Assembly: GCA_025453475.1 (NCBI GenBank)
Contig: JALOQH010000029.1
Coordinates: forward strand, 1-7,378
Length of the DNA stretch: 7,378 nucleotides
Direction: 5' to 3'
From: an archaeon
Lineage (GTDB): Archaea > Nanobdellota > Nanobdellia > Pacearchaeales > GW2011-AR1
Of this stretch, positions 1 to 6,630 are shown piece by piece. The position numbers and the translations under genes were made by a program. The notes under the pieces were generated by a model, which was not told the DNA's origin, made no database searches, and worked only from the letters and a program-made list of their open reading frames with translations. The first letter of the stretch is position 1, and each line of letters begins with the position of its first letter.

Positions 1-504
1 GGCAAGGTTATCCAGAGGTTCTCCCATTCCCATAAAAGAAACACAGGATAGACGCTCTGGATAAATCCGTCTGATAGCAATCTGCCGCAGCTGCTCTAAT
101 ATCTCAAAGCTGTCCAAATTACGAATTAAGCCCATCTTGGCTGTTTGACAAAACTTGCAGCCAAACCTGCAGCCGATTTGGGATGAAACACAGATGGAGA
201 TATTCTTTTTAGACGGCATCAGCACTGACTCCAGATTATAACCATCCCAAGTTTTAAAAACAAATTTCTCATTGCCGTATTGATCTTTTAAAGATGCAAT
301 AAATTGTAAAGGTTTATAAGCGACTCTTTTAGCGAGCTCGGCAATATTTTTAACAGCTTTTAGATTTTCCAGCGCATCAATTGCATTGCGGTTAAATTGC
401 CGCCAAAAATTTTTAACTTTTTCCTGATTGTAGTTTAATTCAGTGAAAATCTCTTGCAATTTTTGAGGAGAATCATTTCTAAAATCATTTAACATCAACA
501 ACAT
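1..504 (-). CDS. rlmN: RlmN/Cfr-family radical SAM rRNA methyltransferase, N-terminal part
   Basis: The 168 visible codons match the N-terminal half of RlmN, the radical SAM enzyme that methylates C2 of an adenosine in 23S rRNA (A2503 in E. coli) and of some tRNAs. A helical N-terminal domain (about residues 1-65) and a small strand-rich stretch (70-104) lead into the radical SAM core. The 4Fe-4S cluster motif is CRFGCKFC (C112, C116, C119), followed by the SAM-binding GMGEP at 159-163. C105, seven residues before the cluster, corresponds to the family's resolving cysteine (C118 in E. coli). The methyl-carrying cysteine near the C-terminus lies outside the window. The start is the first ATG after an in-frame stop at 538-540; a second ATG nine bases downstream is possible, and neither has a clear Shine-Dalgarno site. 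RlmN is normally bacterial, unlike the genes right of about 925. RlmN versus Cfr cannot be settled without the C-terminal half; RlmN is likelier as the common member. Confidence 0.88.
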   Translation of the reverse strand, partial: MLLMLNDFRNDSPQKLQEIFTELNYNQEKVKNFWRQFNRNAIDALENLKAVKNIAELAKRVAYKPLQFIASLKDQYGNEKFVFKTWDGYNLESVLMPSKKNISICVSSQIGCRFGCKFCQTAKMGLIRNLDSFEILEQLRQIAIRRIYPERLSCVSFMGMGEPLDNLA

Positions 505-615
505 TATACAATAAAACCATTTATTTAGACTATTTATCTACTGAAATTTTTTGAATTGGTCAGAAATCCCTCACCATCCATCCACTTGTTTGCCATTGAC
601 AGCGAGTGGTCTGGC

Positions 616-924
616 TTATTTACATTTAAAAGTTATAGTAACGGTGGTTTTTTCACCATATTCACTCTCAATATTTAAAGTGCCTTCATGCAGTTTGATA
701 ATCCTTTGACAGATAGCCAGTCCCAGTCCCAATCCCTGTTGCTCACGTGCATCACGATCAAATTGCATAAACGCGCCAATGTTAGTAATTTCTTCTAATT
801 TCATTCCTTGCCCATAATCTGTAATTGTTAATTTATAGGTCTCGCCAAATTTACGCCCGGTAATTTCGATATGATTACCTTCTTGTGAAAATTTAAAAGC
901 GTTGTCAAGAATTTCTTCAATTCT
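616..924 (-). pseudogene. Histidine kinase C-terminal ATPase fragment, 5'-truncated
   Basis: About 102 codons encode the HATPase_c module of a two-component sensor kinase. The boxes appear in the correct order: N box (EEILDNAFKFS), G1 box (DYGQGM), F box (FMQFDRDA) and G2 box (GLGLGLAI), ending in a short strand and TAA. The helical dimerisation domain with the phospho-accepting histidine, and any sensor or receiver domain, are missing. Upstream of the N box the frame continues for only about a dozen unrelated codons before a stop at 961-963, so homology ends near 922. The first in-frame ATG (802-804) lies inside the ATPase domain and cannot start a working kinase. The N-box wording and FMQFDRD-type F box recall kinases whose ATPase domain belongs to a receiver-containing protein, as in some cyanobacteria, but this is impressionistic. 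The break coincides with the 5' break of the opposite-strand flippase, so this is more likely a gene cut by a sequence join than a naturally decayed one. Confidence 0.8.
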
Positions 925-1837
925 ATTCGGAGCATATCTCCTCTTGTCTATACTGCTTGCTTATGTCCTCAATATCCCGTATCTTCTTATTTCCTCTGTT
1001 GGCTTGATGATATTCGCAGCATTTCTGCCTCCAATAACCCGGGGCATGCTGCAGGGCAGGAAGCTCTTTACCCCTCTCGGAATAAATCTCGTTTCAGAGG
1101 CGCTGGTTAAGCTTGGTTTAGCTATCCTTCTTGTCTTCTTCGGATTCCAGGTTTACGGAGCAATGGCAGCCACTGTTCTCGGTTCTTTCTGCGCCTTCTT
1201 CCTCTCGCTCTTCTCGCTCCGCCAGGTTCTCAACTCAAAAGAAGTTAAAATGCCTCTCGGGCAGATTTACAGTTATTCCTGGCCTGTCTTTATAATCATC
1301 CTCGCGGTTTTGGCATTCTTCAGCCTTGACGTTATAATCGCGAGAATGGTATTCAACGAGAACGCAGCTGGCTATTACGCCTTTGCTTCAACTCTCGCCA
1401 AGATGATTTTCCTCGCAACCCAGCCAATCAGCAGGGCAATGTTCCCTCTCGCAGCAGAGAAGAAACAGCCAGAGGGGCATCCTCTTCTTGTAAATGCCTT
1501 GATAATAATCTCCCTCTGCATTGCAGCAGCTCTCGCGGTATTTTACTTCTTCCCGGACTTTCTGGTATTAATCTTCACAGGCAGGATTATCCCGGAGTCA
1601 ATTGATATCCTGTTTTATGCGGCAATTGCAATCGGGCTGCTTTCCATAACAAACCTTGTCCTTCTCTATAAGCTTTCAATAGGAAAGACAAGAAACTATC
1701 TCCTGTTCCTCATATTCCCTGCGATAGAATGCATCCTGCTCTATCTGTTCTCTGACAATCTTGTTGAATACTCTCTGGCTTTCATAGTCTCATCAGCAAT
1801 ATTCCTTTGGGGCACCATAATCCTCCTGGATAAATAA
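902..1837 (+). CDS. Wzx/MATE-like polysaccharide flippase, N-terminally truncated
   Basis: This is a very hydrophobic protein of the oligosaccharide/polysaccharide flippase group (MVF/MATE fold), which moves lipid-linked glycans across the cytoplasmic membrane. The open frame gives 311 residues from a TTG at 902, but the first eight or so codons are antisense to the kinase, so the true start is not in this sequence. Family members are usually 420-500 residues with 12-14 membrane helices; about nine remain here. A characteristic stretch is PPITRGMLQGRKLF (43-56), which normally lies well past residue 100, followed by helices at about 66-82 and 86-108. The second-half helix containing SLDVIIARMV (141-150) precedes AAGYYAFASTLAKMIFLAT (155-173), where such proteins typically have a DV..., AG.Y pattern. 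The stop is TAA at 1835-1837, 30 bases before the next gene. The family call is firm; the transported substrate is unknown but presumably the glycan built by the downstream enzymes. Confidence 0.8.
   Translation: MSRISSILFGAYLLLSILLAYVLNIPYLLISSVGLMIFAAFLPPITRGMLQGRKLFTPLGINLVSEALVKLGLAILLVFFGFQVYGAMAATVLGSFCAFFLSLFSLRQVLNSKEVKMPLGQIYSYSWPVFIIILAVLAFFSLDVIIARMVFNENAAGYYAFASTLAKMIFLATQPISRAMFPLAAEKKQPEGHPLLVNALIIISLCIAAALAVFYFFPDFLVLIFTGRIIPESIDILFYAAIAIGLLSITNLVLLYKLSIGKTRNYLLFLIFPAIECILLYLFSDNLVEYSLAFIVSSAIFLWGTIILLDK
915..935. other. Putative chimeric junction between bacterial-like and archaeal-like DNA
   Basis: Two unrelated genes on opposite strands lose their N-terminal halves here. 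Minus-strand histidine kinase homology stops just upstream of its N box (about 919-924). The plus-strand flippase becomes recognisable from about 925-930, although the family normally has roughly 80-100 more residues before that point. No inverted repeat, target-site duplication, integrase, tRNA or transposon end is visible at the break. The exact breakpoint cannot be resolved by eye. Confidence 0.7.
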
Positions 1838-1838
1838 T

Positions 1839-1846
1839 ATTATAAA
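1839..1846 (+). promoter_or_regulatory. Archaeal TATA box for the glycosyltransferase operon
   Basis: The sequence ATTATAAA lies in the 30-base gap after the flippase stop and is centred about 25.5 bases before the ATG at 1868. Archaeal TATA boxes sit about 26 bases before the transcription start, so the mRNA would begin at or within a base or two of the ATG and be leaderless. No Shine-Dalgarno site precedes this ATG, which fits. The box implies that the downstream genes can be transcribed separately from the flippase. Confidence 0.6.
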
Positions 1847-1867
1847 CCCCGTAAAAGCGTTAATTAT

Positions 1868-2662
1868 ATGAAACTCTCAATAGTAATGCCCGCGTATAAC
1901 GAGGAGAGGAGGATAGGTCCTACCTTAAGCGCTTTCTCGTCCCATTTTGAGAAAATAAGGAAGGAAGGCAAGCTTGATTACGCGATTATCGTGGTTATAA
2001 ACAAGTCAACTGATAAAACCGAGGAAATAGTCAAAAAACTGGCAAAAAAGAACAAGAGGATTTCTTACGTTCACCTTCAGGAAAAGGGGAAAGGGCTTGC
2101 AGTTCGTGAAGGATTTAAGCTCGCTCTTAAGAATAATTCGGATTTCATAGGCTTTGTTGATGCAGACTTAGCAACAACTCCTGAGGAATATGCTCGCCTT
2201 GCCTCGCATCTCTATTCTTCAATGATTCATGACGGAGTTATTGCATGCAGGTACAGAAAAGGCGCGATAGTCAGCCCGCGTCCGACTTTTCAGAGATATC
2301 TTGCATCACGCGGATTTAATTTATGGCTTCGCGCGCTGTTCCTGTTCCCTTACCGCGACACTCAATGCGGTGCAAAAATCTTCAAGAGGCGCGCGATAGA
2401 ATCAATAATTCACAATCTGACAATCACGAAATGGGCATTTGATGTTGATTTGCTCTATCACCTGAAGAAAGCAAACTTTAAGGTAAAAGAAGTTCCAACC
2501 TGCTGGAGCGACAAAGAATACTCAAAAATAAACTTTCTCGAAGCAGGTCCGCTGTTTGCTCTCGCAACAATAAGGCTAAGACTGATTCACTCTCCTTTCC
2601 GTGGAATAATTAAATTATACGACGCTCTGCCCTCGTGGTTAAAGCCTTTCCATAAAAAATGA
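1868..2662 (+). CDS. GT2 glycosyltransferase, dolichyl-phosphate glucose/mannose synthase-like
   Basis: This 264-residue family 2 glycosyltransferase resembles ALG5/DPM1-type enzymes, which transfer a sugar from a nucleotide donor to a polyprenyl phosphate on the cytoplasmic face. Visible features are the N-terminal strand SIVMPAYNEERRI (4-16), EKGKGLAVREG (72-82), the metal-binding DAD (98-100), and the family-typical RDTQCGAKIFKR (163-174) followed by WAFDVDLL (189-196). The usual VDDGSTD segment reads VINKSTD (43-49), losing the first aspartates that commonly contact the nucleobase; S47-T48-D49 are kept. No convincing membrane helix is present, only a hydrophobic patch at 150-162, so membrane association would be peripheral. 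The ATG is 25-26 bases after a TATA box and lacks a ribosome binding site. Its stop overlaps the next start by four bases (ATGA), indicating translational coupling. The product may be a polyprenyl-phosphate sugar that feeds the GT39-type enzyme encoded on the other strand. The sugar cannot be read from the sequence. Confidence 0.85.
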   Translation: MKLSIVMPAYNEERRIGPTLSAFSSHFEKIRKEGKLDYAIIVVINKSTDKTEEIVKKLAKKNKRISYVHLQEKGKGLAVREGFKLALKNNSDFIGFVDADLATTPEEYARLASHLYSSMIHDGVIACRYRKGAIVSPRPTFQRYLASRGFNLWLRALFLFPYRDTQCGAKIFKRRAIESIIHNLTITKWAFDVDLLYHLKKANFKVKEVPTCWSDKEYSKINFLEAGPLFALATIRLRLIHSPFRGIIKLYDALPSWLKPFHKK

Positions 2663-3207
2663 AAAAGACAAACTCCTCTAATAAATTGAATCTCGGCTCA
2701 GGACCAGACATTAAGAATGGATTTGTGAATCTCGATTCTGTTAAAATGCCGGGCATAGATGTTGTTCATAATCTCAACAAATTCCCATACCCCTTCAAGG
2801 AGAATGCATTTGACTTAATCTATGCTTCGCATGTGCTTGAGCATCTTGATGATTTGCCGCGCGTTATGAGAGAGCTAAGCAGAATTTCAAAAAATAAAGC
2901 AAGGATTCTAATCCGCGTCCCTCATTTCTCATGCGGGGTATCTTACAGAGACCCGACACACAAGCGCCTCTTCAGCTATTTTACCTGGGATTATTTCACA
3001 GATGAATGCTTCTATGGGCTGACGAAATTCAAGATAATCAAAAGAAAGCTCAATTTCACGAGGCAGGCGTTCACTTTCCTGAATTATATCTTCAATCCTG
3101 TAATCAACCTCTGCCCGTCGCTATATGAACGATTCTTCTGCTGGATGCTCCCATGTGCAGAGGTTCTTGCAGAGCTGGAAGTTATTAAAATGGAAGGTGC
3201 TATGTAA
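2659..3207 (+). CDS. SAM-dependent class I methyltransferase (Methyltransf_11-like)
   Basis: This 182-residue protein has the compact Rossmann-type methyltransferase layout. Motif I is LNLGSGP (10-16), the acidic residue ending strand 2 is D26 in GFVNLD, and the strand 4 region FDLIYASHVLEHL (51-63) carries the HVLEHL signature of methyltransferase type 11 proteins. A strand ARILIRVPHF (81-90) follows, and the C-terminal part is unusually rich in aromatic residues and cysteines (117, 152, 161, 166). The closing AELEVIKMEG segment resembles the end of related glycan-cluster methyltransferases. Its ATG overlaps the preceding glycosyltransferase stop by four bases, so the two are co-translated. 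The position inside a glycosyltransferase operon suggests O-methylation of a sugar or of the lipid-linked intermediate, but no substrate residue confirms this and the length leaves little room for a substrate-specific cap. Fold and SAM use are well supported; the target is inference. Confidence 0.8.
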   Translation: MKKTNSSNKLNLGSGPDIKNGFVNLDSVKMPGIDVVHNLNKFPYPFKENAFDLIYASHVLEHLDDLPRVMRELSRISKNKARILIRVPHFSCGVSYRDPTHKRLFSYFTWDYFTDECFYGLTKFKIIKRKLNFTRQAFTFLNYIFNPVINLCPSLYERFFCWMLPCAEVLAELEVIKMEGAM

Positions 3208-3231
3208 GGAAACGTTGAGTTGCATAACATA

Positions 3232-4131
3232 ATGAAAAAACAAAAACAAATCACTATCGTAATCCCGCTTGATCCTGCAAAAGAGATAGACCCTTACAAG
3301 GAGCTAAACATAAAAAAAGAGCAGGCAGAAGTAATCATCATAAAAGGCAAAAATCCTTCCAAGAACAGGAATATTGGAATAAAGAAAGCCAAAACCCCGA
3401 TTGTCGCATTCATAAACGCGCACTCTGTGCTTTCTGACAACTGGGTTGAAGAAATCCTCTCTTTTTTCAGCGAGCACAAGGAGATAGACATTGTCGGCGG
3501 ACCCCAGCATAATTATTCCGGAGATCCTTTCTTTGCCCGCGCCTCAGGCTATGCAATGGGCTCAATCTTCGGCGCAGGCGGAGTAGCCAAACGTTATGAA
3601 CTGAAGAGATTAAACCTAAACGCAGATGAAACCTCGATAACCTCTGCAAATCTTGCCTGCCGGAGAGAAGTTTTCAAGCGTGTTGTCTTCGATGAAACAA
3701 TCTATCCCGGAGAAGACCCGAAATTCATTGCAGATGCGAAGAAAGCAGGCTTCAGAGTTGCCAGCTCACCAAAAATAATCAATTTTAACAAAAGGAGAGC
3801 TAATCTTTCAGGATTGGCAAGGCAGGTCTTCAATTATGGAAGAACAAGACCGAGAAAAGAATCCTTCTTTGATACCCTGAAGCATCCCTTCTTCCTCGTT
3901 CCCTCGGCATTCATAGCTTATCTTCTGCTCTTGCTCCCGCTTTATCTGATTCATTCGCTCTTTCTTGCTCCTCTTGCCTTGTATCTGATTCTGAACATTT
4001 TGTTCTCATTGCTCCTGGGAGTAAAAAACAAGAATTTATTAAGCATTTTCATCTTACCTTTAATATTCACGACAATTCACATAAGTTATGGTTTGGGATT
4101 CATTGTCGGAATGTTTGGAAAAAAGGGATAA
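3232..4131 (+). CDS. GT2 glycosyltransferase with C-terminal membrane helices (ExoA-like)
   Basis: This 299-residue protein has a family 2 catalytic domain (about 5-210) followed by two to four hydrophobic helices (about 220-246, 247-263 and 270-295), the arrangement of succinoglycan ExoA-like enzymes. Visible motifs are NPSKNRNIGI (41-50), AFINAHSVLSDNWVE (59-73), GGPQ (89-92), SANLACRREVF (138-148), the catalytic-base region PGEDPKF (159-165) and RQVFNYGRTR (197-206) in place of the Q/RxxRW motif. The usual D-A-H at the metal site reads N-A-H (62-64). The N-terminal region is also atypical: the normal P.YNEE segment is IPLDPAKEID, and the sequence between strands 1 and 2 is short. ATG 3232 is chosen as start because the first strand follows directly; an in-frame TTG at 3220, nine bases after AAGGA, would add four residues. 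It lies 24 bases after the methyltransferase and 6 bases before the next gene. It may add a sugar to a lipid-linked intermediate, or have reduced activity. Confidence 0.78.
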   Translation: MKKQKQITIVIPLDPAKEIDPYKELNIKKEQAEVIIIKGKNPSKNRNIGIKKAKTPIVAFINAHSVLSDNWVEEILSFFSEHKEIDIVGGPQHNYSGDPFFARASGYAMGSIFGAGGVAKRYELKRLNLNADETSITSANLACRREVFKRVVFDETIYPGEDPKFIADAKKAGFRVASSPKIINFNKRRANLSGLARQVFNYGRTRPRKESFFDTLKHPFFLVPSAFIAYLLLLLPLYLIHSLFLAPLALYLILNILFSLLLGVKNKNLLSIFILPLIFTTIHISYGLGFIVGMFGKKG

Positions 4132-4137
4132 GAAAAG

Positions 4138-5103
4138 ATGAATGAGAAAATATCTGTAATAATCTGCACATATAACGGTGAAAAGCTTGTTAAAAACTGC
4201 ATAAACTCTATTTTGAAGCAATCCCATCAGAATTTTGAGATTCTTTGCATGGACGGCGGCAGCAAGGATAAAACCATTGAGATGATAAAAAAATATGAGG
4301 GGAAAGACAAGAGGGTAAGGTACATACACAACCCCAATAAACTGCCCGAAGGGAAAAACAATGGAAAATCCCTTGGTTTTGAGAGGGCCCACGGCGATAT
4401 TATCTGCTTCATGGATCAGGATAATGTCTTACAGGGGAAATCTGTATTTTCAAGAGTTATAAATGTCTTCAGAAACGAGGATAACTCTCTTCTCGGAGTT
4501 CTCGCAGGATTGACTCATGACAGAAACGATTCAGCAGTAGTGCGGTACGTCTCCTTATTTGGAACAGACTCTTTCTTTGCTTATCGTTCAATGGACTTTC
4601 TGAGAAATATCAAAAAACCAGCGATAGAGAATGGGTTGGAAGTTTTCAGCCTCACAGAAAACAATCTCTCGATAACAGGCGGCAACTGCTTCTTCTACAA
4701 AAGGGAAAATCTGGCGGCTGTAGGGGGCTATAGCCAGGACATCTTGGTAGTCCGCAATCTCGTTCGTAAGAGAATAAACAAGCTTCTTGTGCTTCCAAAT
4801 GCAACAAAGCATTTCGCGGAGCGCAGTTTGTGGAGTCTTGTCAAGAAGAAGTTCTTCTGGGGCAGCGCATATTTCAGAAAGAATGACGAGAGATTCAGCT
4901 ATCTGCCGGCAACAGCAAAAGAGGCATTTTCTTTTTTAACAAACCTAACATTCAATCTTTTAATTGTTCCGAATCTGATTTATTCACTGATTATTTATTC
5001 AAAAACCAAAGATTCAATTGCTTTCCTTTACCTGCCAATAGCTTTTCTAAACACAATTGCTTATGGATTCAATTTCCTTAAGAATAAACTGCATATCTCT
5101 TGA
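4138..5103 (+). CDS. GT2 family glycosyltransferase
   Basis: This 321-residue protein has a clear GT-A glycosyltransferase domain. Motifs are SVIICTYNGE (6-15), MDGGSKDKT (38-46, with the nucleotide-contacting aspartate), PEGKNNGKSLGFERAHGDI (70-88), the metal-binding DQD (93-95) and ITGGNCFFYKRE (179-190) ahead of the acceptor loop. A charged region (203-260) containing FFWGSAYFRKNDER leads to two C-terminal hydrophobic helices (about 269-288 and 294-314), suggesting membrane anchoring. The catalytic residues expected of the family appear intact, in contrast to the gene just upstream. The ATG is six bases after the preceding stop, with only a weak purine-rich stretch before it, so expression probably depends on the shared operon. 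Its last 26 bases are also the last 26 bases of the convergent GT39-type gene. The sugar donor and acceptor are not evident; assembly of a surface glycan is the likely role from context. Confidence 0.83.
   Translation: MNEKISVIICTYNGEKLVKNCINSILKQSHQNFEILCMDGGSKDKTIEMIKKYEGKDKRVRYIHNPNKLPEGKNNGKSLGFERAHGDIICFMDQDNVLQGKSVFSRVINVFRNEDNSLLGVLAGLTHDRNDSAVVRYVSLFGTDSFFAYRSMDFLRNIKKPAIENGLEVFSLTENNLSITGGNCFFYKRENLAAVGGYSQDILVVRNLVRKRINKLLVLPNATKHFAERSLWSLVKKKFFWGSAYFRKNDERFSYLPATAKEAFSFLTNLTFNLLIVPNLIYSLIIYSKTKDSIAFLYLPIAFLNTIAYGFNFLKNKLHIS
5078..5103. other. Tail-to-tail overlap of two convergent coding sequences
   Basis: The plus-strand GT2 gene ends with TGA at 5101-5103, while the minus-strand GT39-type gene ends with TAA at 5078-5080 (reverse complement), so 26 bases code on both strands. 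There is no space for a separate terminator hairpin or T-rich termination tract, so at least one mRNA must run into the other gene. Confidence 0.9.
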
Positions 5104-6601
5104 ATTCATAAACAACCAGAATCGGCTTTGTTCTTGCTTTATCGGAATAATAGACATTTGCCACAAGAGTGTCGTTTGTTGACTGCATCCAGCTGTCTAT
5201 CCAGGCAGGGTGCTGTTCAAATGCAGAGACAATCATATACCTCGGATTTGTGGCGTTTATGTAATCCTTGAATGCCTCAGCACTTTCAATTGAGGAGTAT
5301 GTGCTTACATTCCTCTCTGAATAATAGACTGTTTGAGGGTAGGAAATTGATAAGACTCTATCGTTTTTCTCAGAATTTTCTTTTATCCATAACGACGCGT
5401 CTTTGACCTGCCCATAACTGTCAAGCTTGTTCTCAATCAGGGAATCCGCATGTTTGTACTGCATGTAACCTCCAACCGCGAGGAGAACCACAACAACAAG
5501 AACAGAAATCACTTTTGTGTATTTCTTGCCAAATTCATACATTTTATCAAGGACATTTCCAATAAACAGGAAGATAAAAGGCATCCAGAGGAATACCCAT
5601 CTATCTTCAATGCTTCTGATGTAAAATATGTAGAATGCAGACACAACCATGAGCACAATAACCCCAAATAACCCTGCATCAAGGCATTTTTTCTTGTCTT
5701 TTGCAAGAATGTCTGCGTAAAGCAGGAACTTCAGCGCAAGAATCAATCCCAAAATGAAAAGTATGAATAAGATATTTTCACTTAATGTGTAAAAGAATCC
5801 AAAAACATGCCAAGCAAATGGCTCGCTTCTTACGACTGCATTTGAATAGTTATATGTGAATGCAATCGGAGTCCCGAACATCTTGTATGCCCAGATAAGG
5901 TAAGGGGTTAGCGTTGCCAAAAATGCCAGAGAGAAGAGGTAGTAATCCTTTTTGAAGAAAGCAGAGAGCCGGTCTTTAATCAAAATAAAAACCATAAAAG
6001 AAACAGGCACGAGCAGACCAGATACTTTGAAAAGGAAGCAGAATGCAGAGAAAATTCCTGCCCAGACAATCAGCTTTGTCTTCTCTTCTTTCCAGTATCT
6101 CCACATGAAGTAGAAGGCAAGCACTCCGAAGCTAAGCGAGAACGAGTCTGGCTGGACTCTCGATGTCCAGAACAGGAATGTCCAGCTCAATGCAGCAAGG
6201 AAAGCAGCCATCAAGCCAACTTTCTTGTTATACATCTCTTTCCCAAGAAGATAAATCGCGAAAACAAGAAATACCGATGGGATAACCACGAATGCAAACC
6301 GGATAAACATCTCATTTAATCCCATCATGAATGCAATTGCAGACATGAACTGGAACAGTGGGGGACGCTGGGGATTTATCTGATATGGAACATCAAATGC
6401 AATGTGCTTTGCAGTTGACATGTATTCTGCTTCATCCCACCAGAGCGCCTGATGCCCTGTCTTGAAGAAATAAATGAGCCTCACAACAAATGCCAGAACC
6501 AAAATCCCAACAATCGCAAGATTAAGGGGCTGTTTAAACCACAAGGTTATCCTGTCAAGCCGATTGCCCGCAACAACCTCTGTTTTGCCGTCTTTATCCA
6601 T
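5078..6601 (-). CDS. GT39/PMT-type membrane glycosyltransferase (ArnT/PMT_2-like)
   Basis: This 507-residue polytopic protein belongs to the dolichyl-phosphate-mannose/ArnT-type superfamily (GT-C fold), which uses lipid-phosphate sugars to glycosylate acceptors on the outer face of the membrane. After a short charged N-terminus comes the first helix (about 27-47), then the first external loop with WWDEAEY (54-60), whose D56-E57 is the catalytic acidic pair of the superfamily. NPQRPPLF (76-83) follows, where relatives have a conserved proline-rich RPPL-type segment. A second conserved acidic spot, RVQPDSFSLSFGVL (148-161), lies before helix 5. About eleven helices run to residue 380. The last 125 residues form a soluble domain, probably external, with several N-x-S/T sites (such as NVS 431-433 and NDT 476-478). 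The start is an ATG 25 bases after a TATA box. The family call is strong, but protein mannosylation versus lipid or glycan modification cannot be decided. The upstream ALG5/DPM1-like gene could supply its donor. Confidence 0.87.
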   Translation of the reverse strand: MDKDGKTEVVAGNRLDRITLWFKQPLNLAIVGILVLAFVVRLIYFFKTGHQALWWDEAEYMSTAKHIAFDVPYQINPQRPPLFQFMSAIAFMMGLNEMFIRFAFVVIPSVFLVFAIYLLGKEMYNKKVGLMAAFLAALSWTFLFWTSRVQPDSFSLSFGVLAFYFMWRYWKEEKTKLIVWAGIFSAFCFLFKVSGLLVPVSFMVFILIKDRLSAFFKKDYYLFSLAFLATLTPYLIWAYKMFGTPIAFTYNYSNAVVRSEPFAWHVFGFFYTLSENILFILFILGLILALKFLLYADILAKDKKKCLDAGLFGVIVLMVVSAFYIFYIRSIEDRWVFLWMPFIFLFIGNVLDKMYEFGKKYTKVISVLVVVVLLAVGGYMQYKHADSLIENKLDSYGQVKDASLWIKENSEKNDRVLSISYPQTVYYSERNVSTYSSIESAEAFKDYINATNPRYMIVSAFEQHPAWIDSWMQSTNDTLVANVYYSDKARTKPILVVYEFKRYAVYS

Positions 6602-6621
6602 GTTAAAGAAATAATTATTTG

Positions 6622-6630
6622 ATATTTAAA
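6622..6630 (-). promoter_or_regulatory. Archaeal TATA box for the GT39-type gene
   Basis: Read on the minus strand, the 36-base gap between the radical SAM stop and the GT39 ATG contains TTTAAATAT, centred about 25 bases before the ATG. This spacing puts the transcription start on or next to the start codon, giving a leaderless mRNA. No Shine-Dalgarno site is present in the gap. The spacing matches that of the box at 1839-1846, which strengthens both calls. Confidence 0.62.

Noticed and set aside
574..585. Short CCAT tandem repeat (three units)
   Set aside because: Three four-base units are too few to distinguish from chance, and nothing nearby suggests a functional repeat or CRISPR array.
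505..615. Possible bacterial -35/-10 promoter for rlmN and a terminator for the kinase
   Set aside because: The gap is AT-rich with only loose matches (for example TAGATA-like hexamers) and no stem with a T tract, so neither call is supportable.
616..804. A separate 62-residue protein starting at the ATG inside the kinase ATPase domain
   Set aside because: The frame continues upstream with a matching N box and G1 box, so this ATG is internal to a larger kinase and is not a gene start.
915..935. Insertion-sequence or integrase-mediated insertion as the cause of the junction
   Set aside because: No transposase, integrase, terminal inverted repeat, target-site duplication or tRNA end is visible on either side.
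3183..3190. TATTAAAA as a promoter for the ExoA-like gene
   Set aside because: It lies 33-45 bases from the candidate starts, outside the spacing of the two convincing boxes, and the gene sits in a tightly packed operon.
4060..4392. Minus-strand open frame of 110 codons across the boundary of two GT2 genes
   Set aside because: It spans the end of one well-supported gene and the start of another on the plus strand and shows no recognisable motif.
5450..5671. Plus-strand open frame of 73 codons inside the GT39-type gene
   Set aside because: It is rich in H, N and K with no motif, and is a frame shadow of a strongly supported membrane protein on the minus strand.
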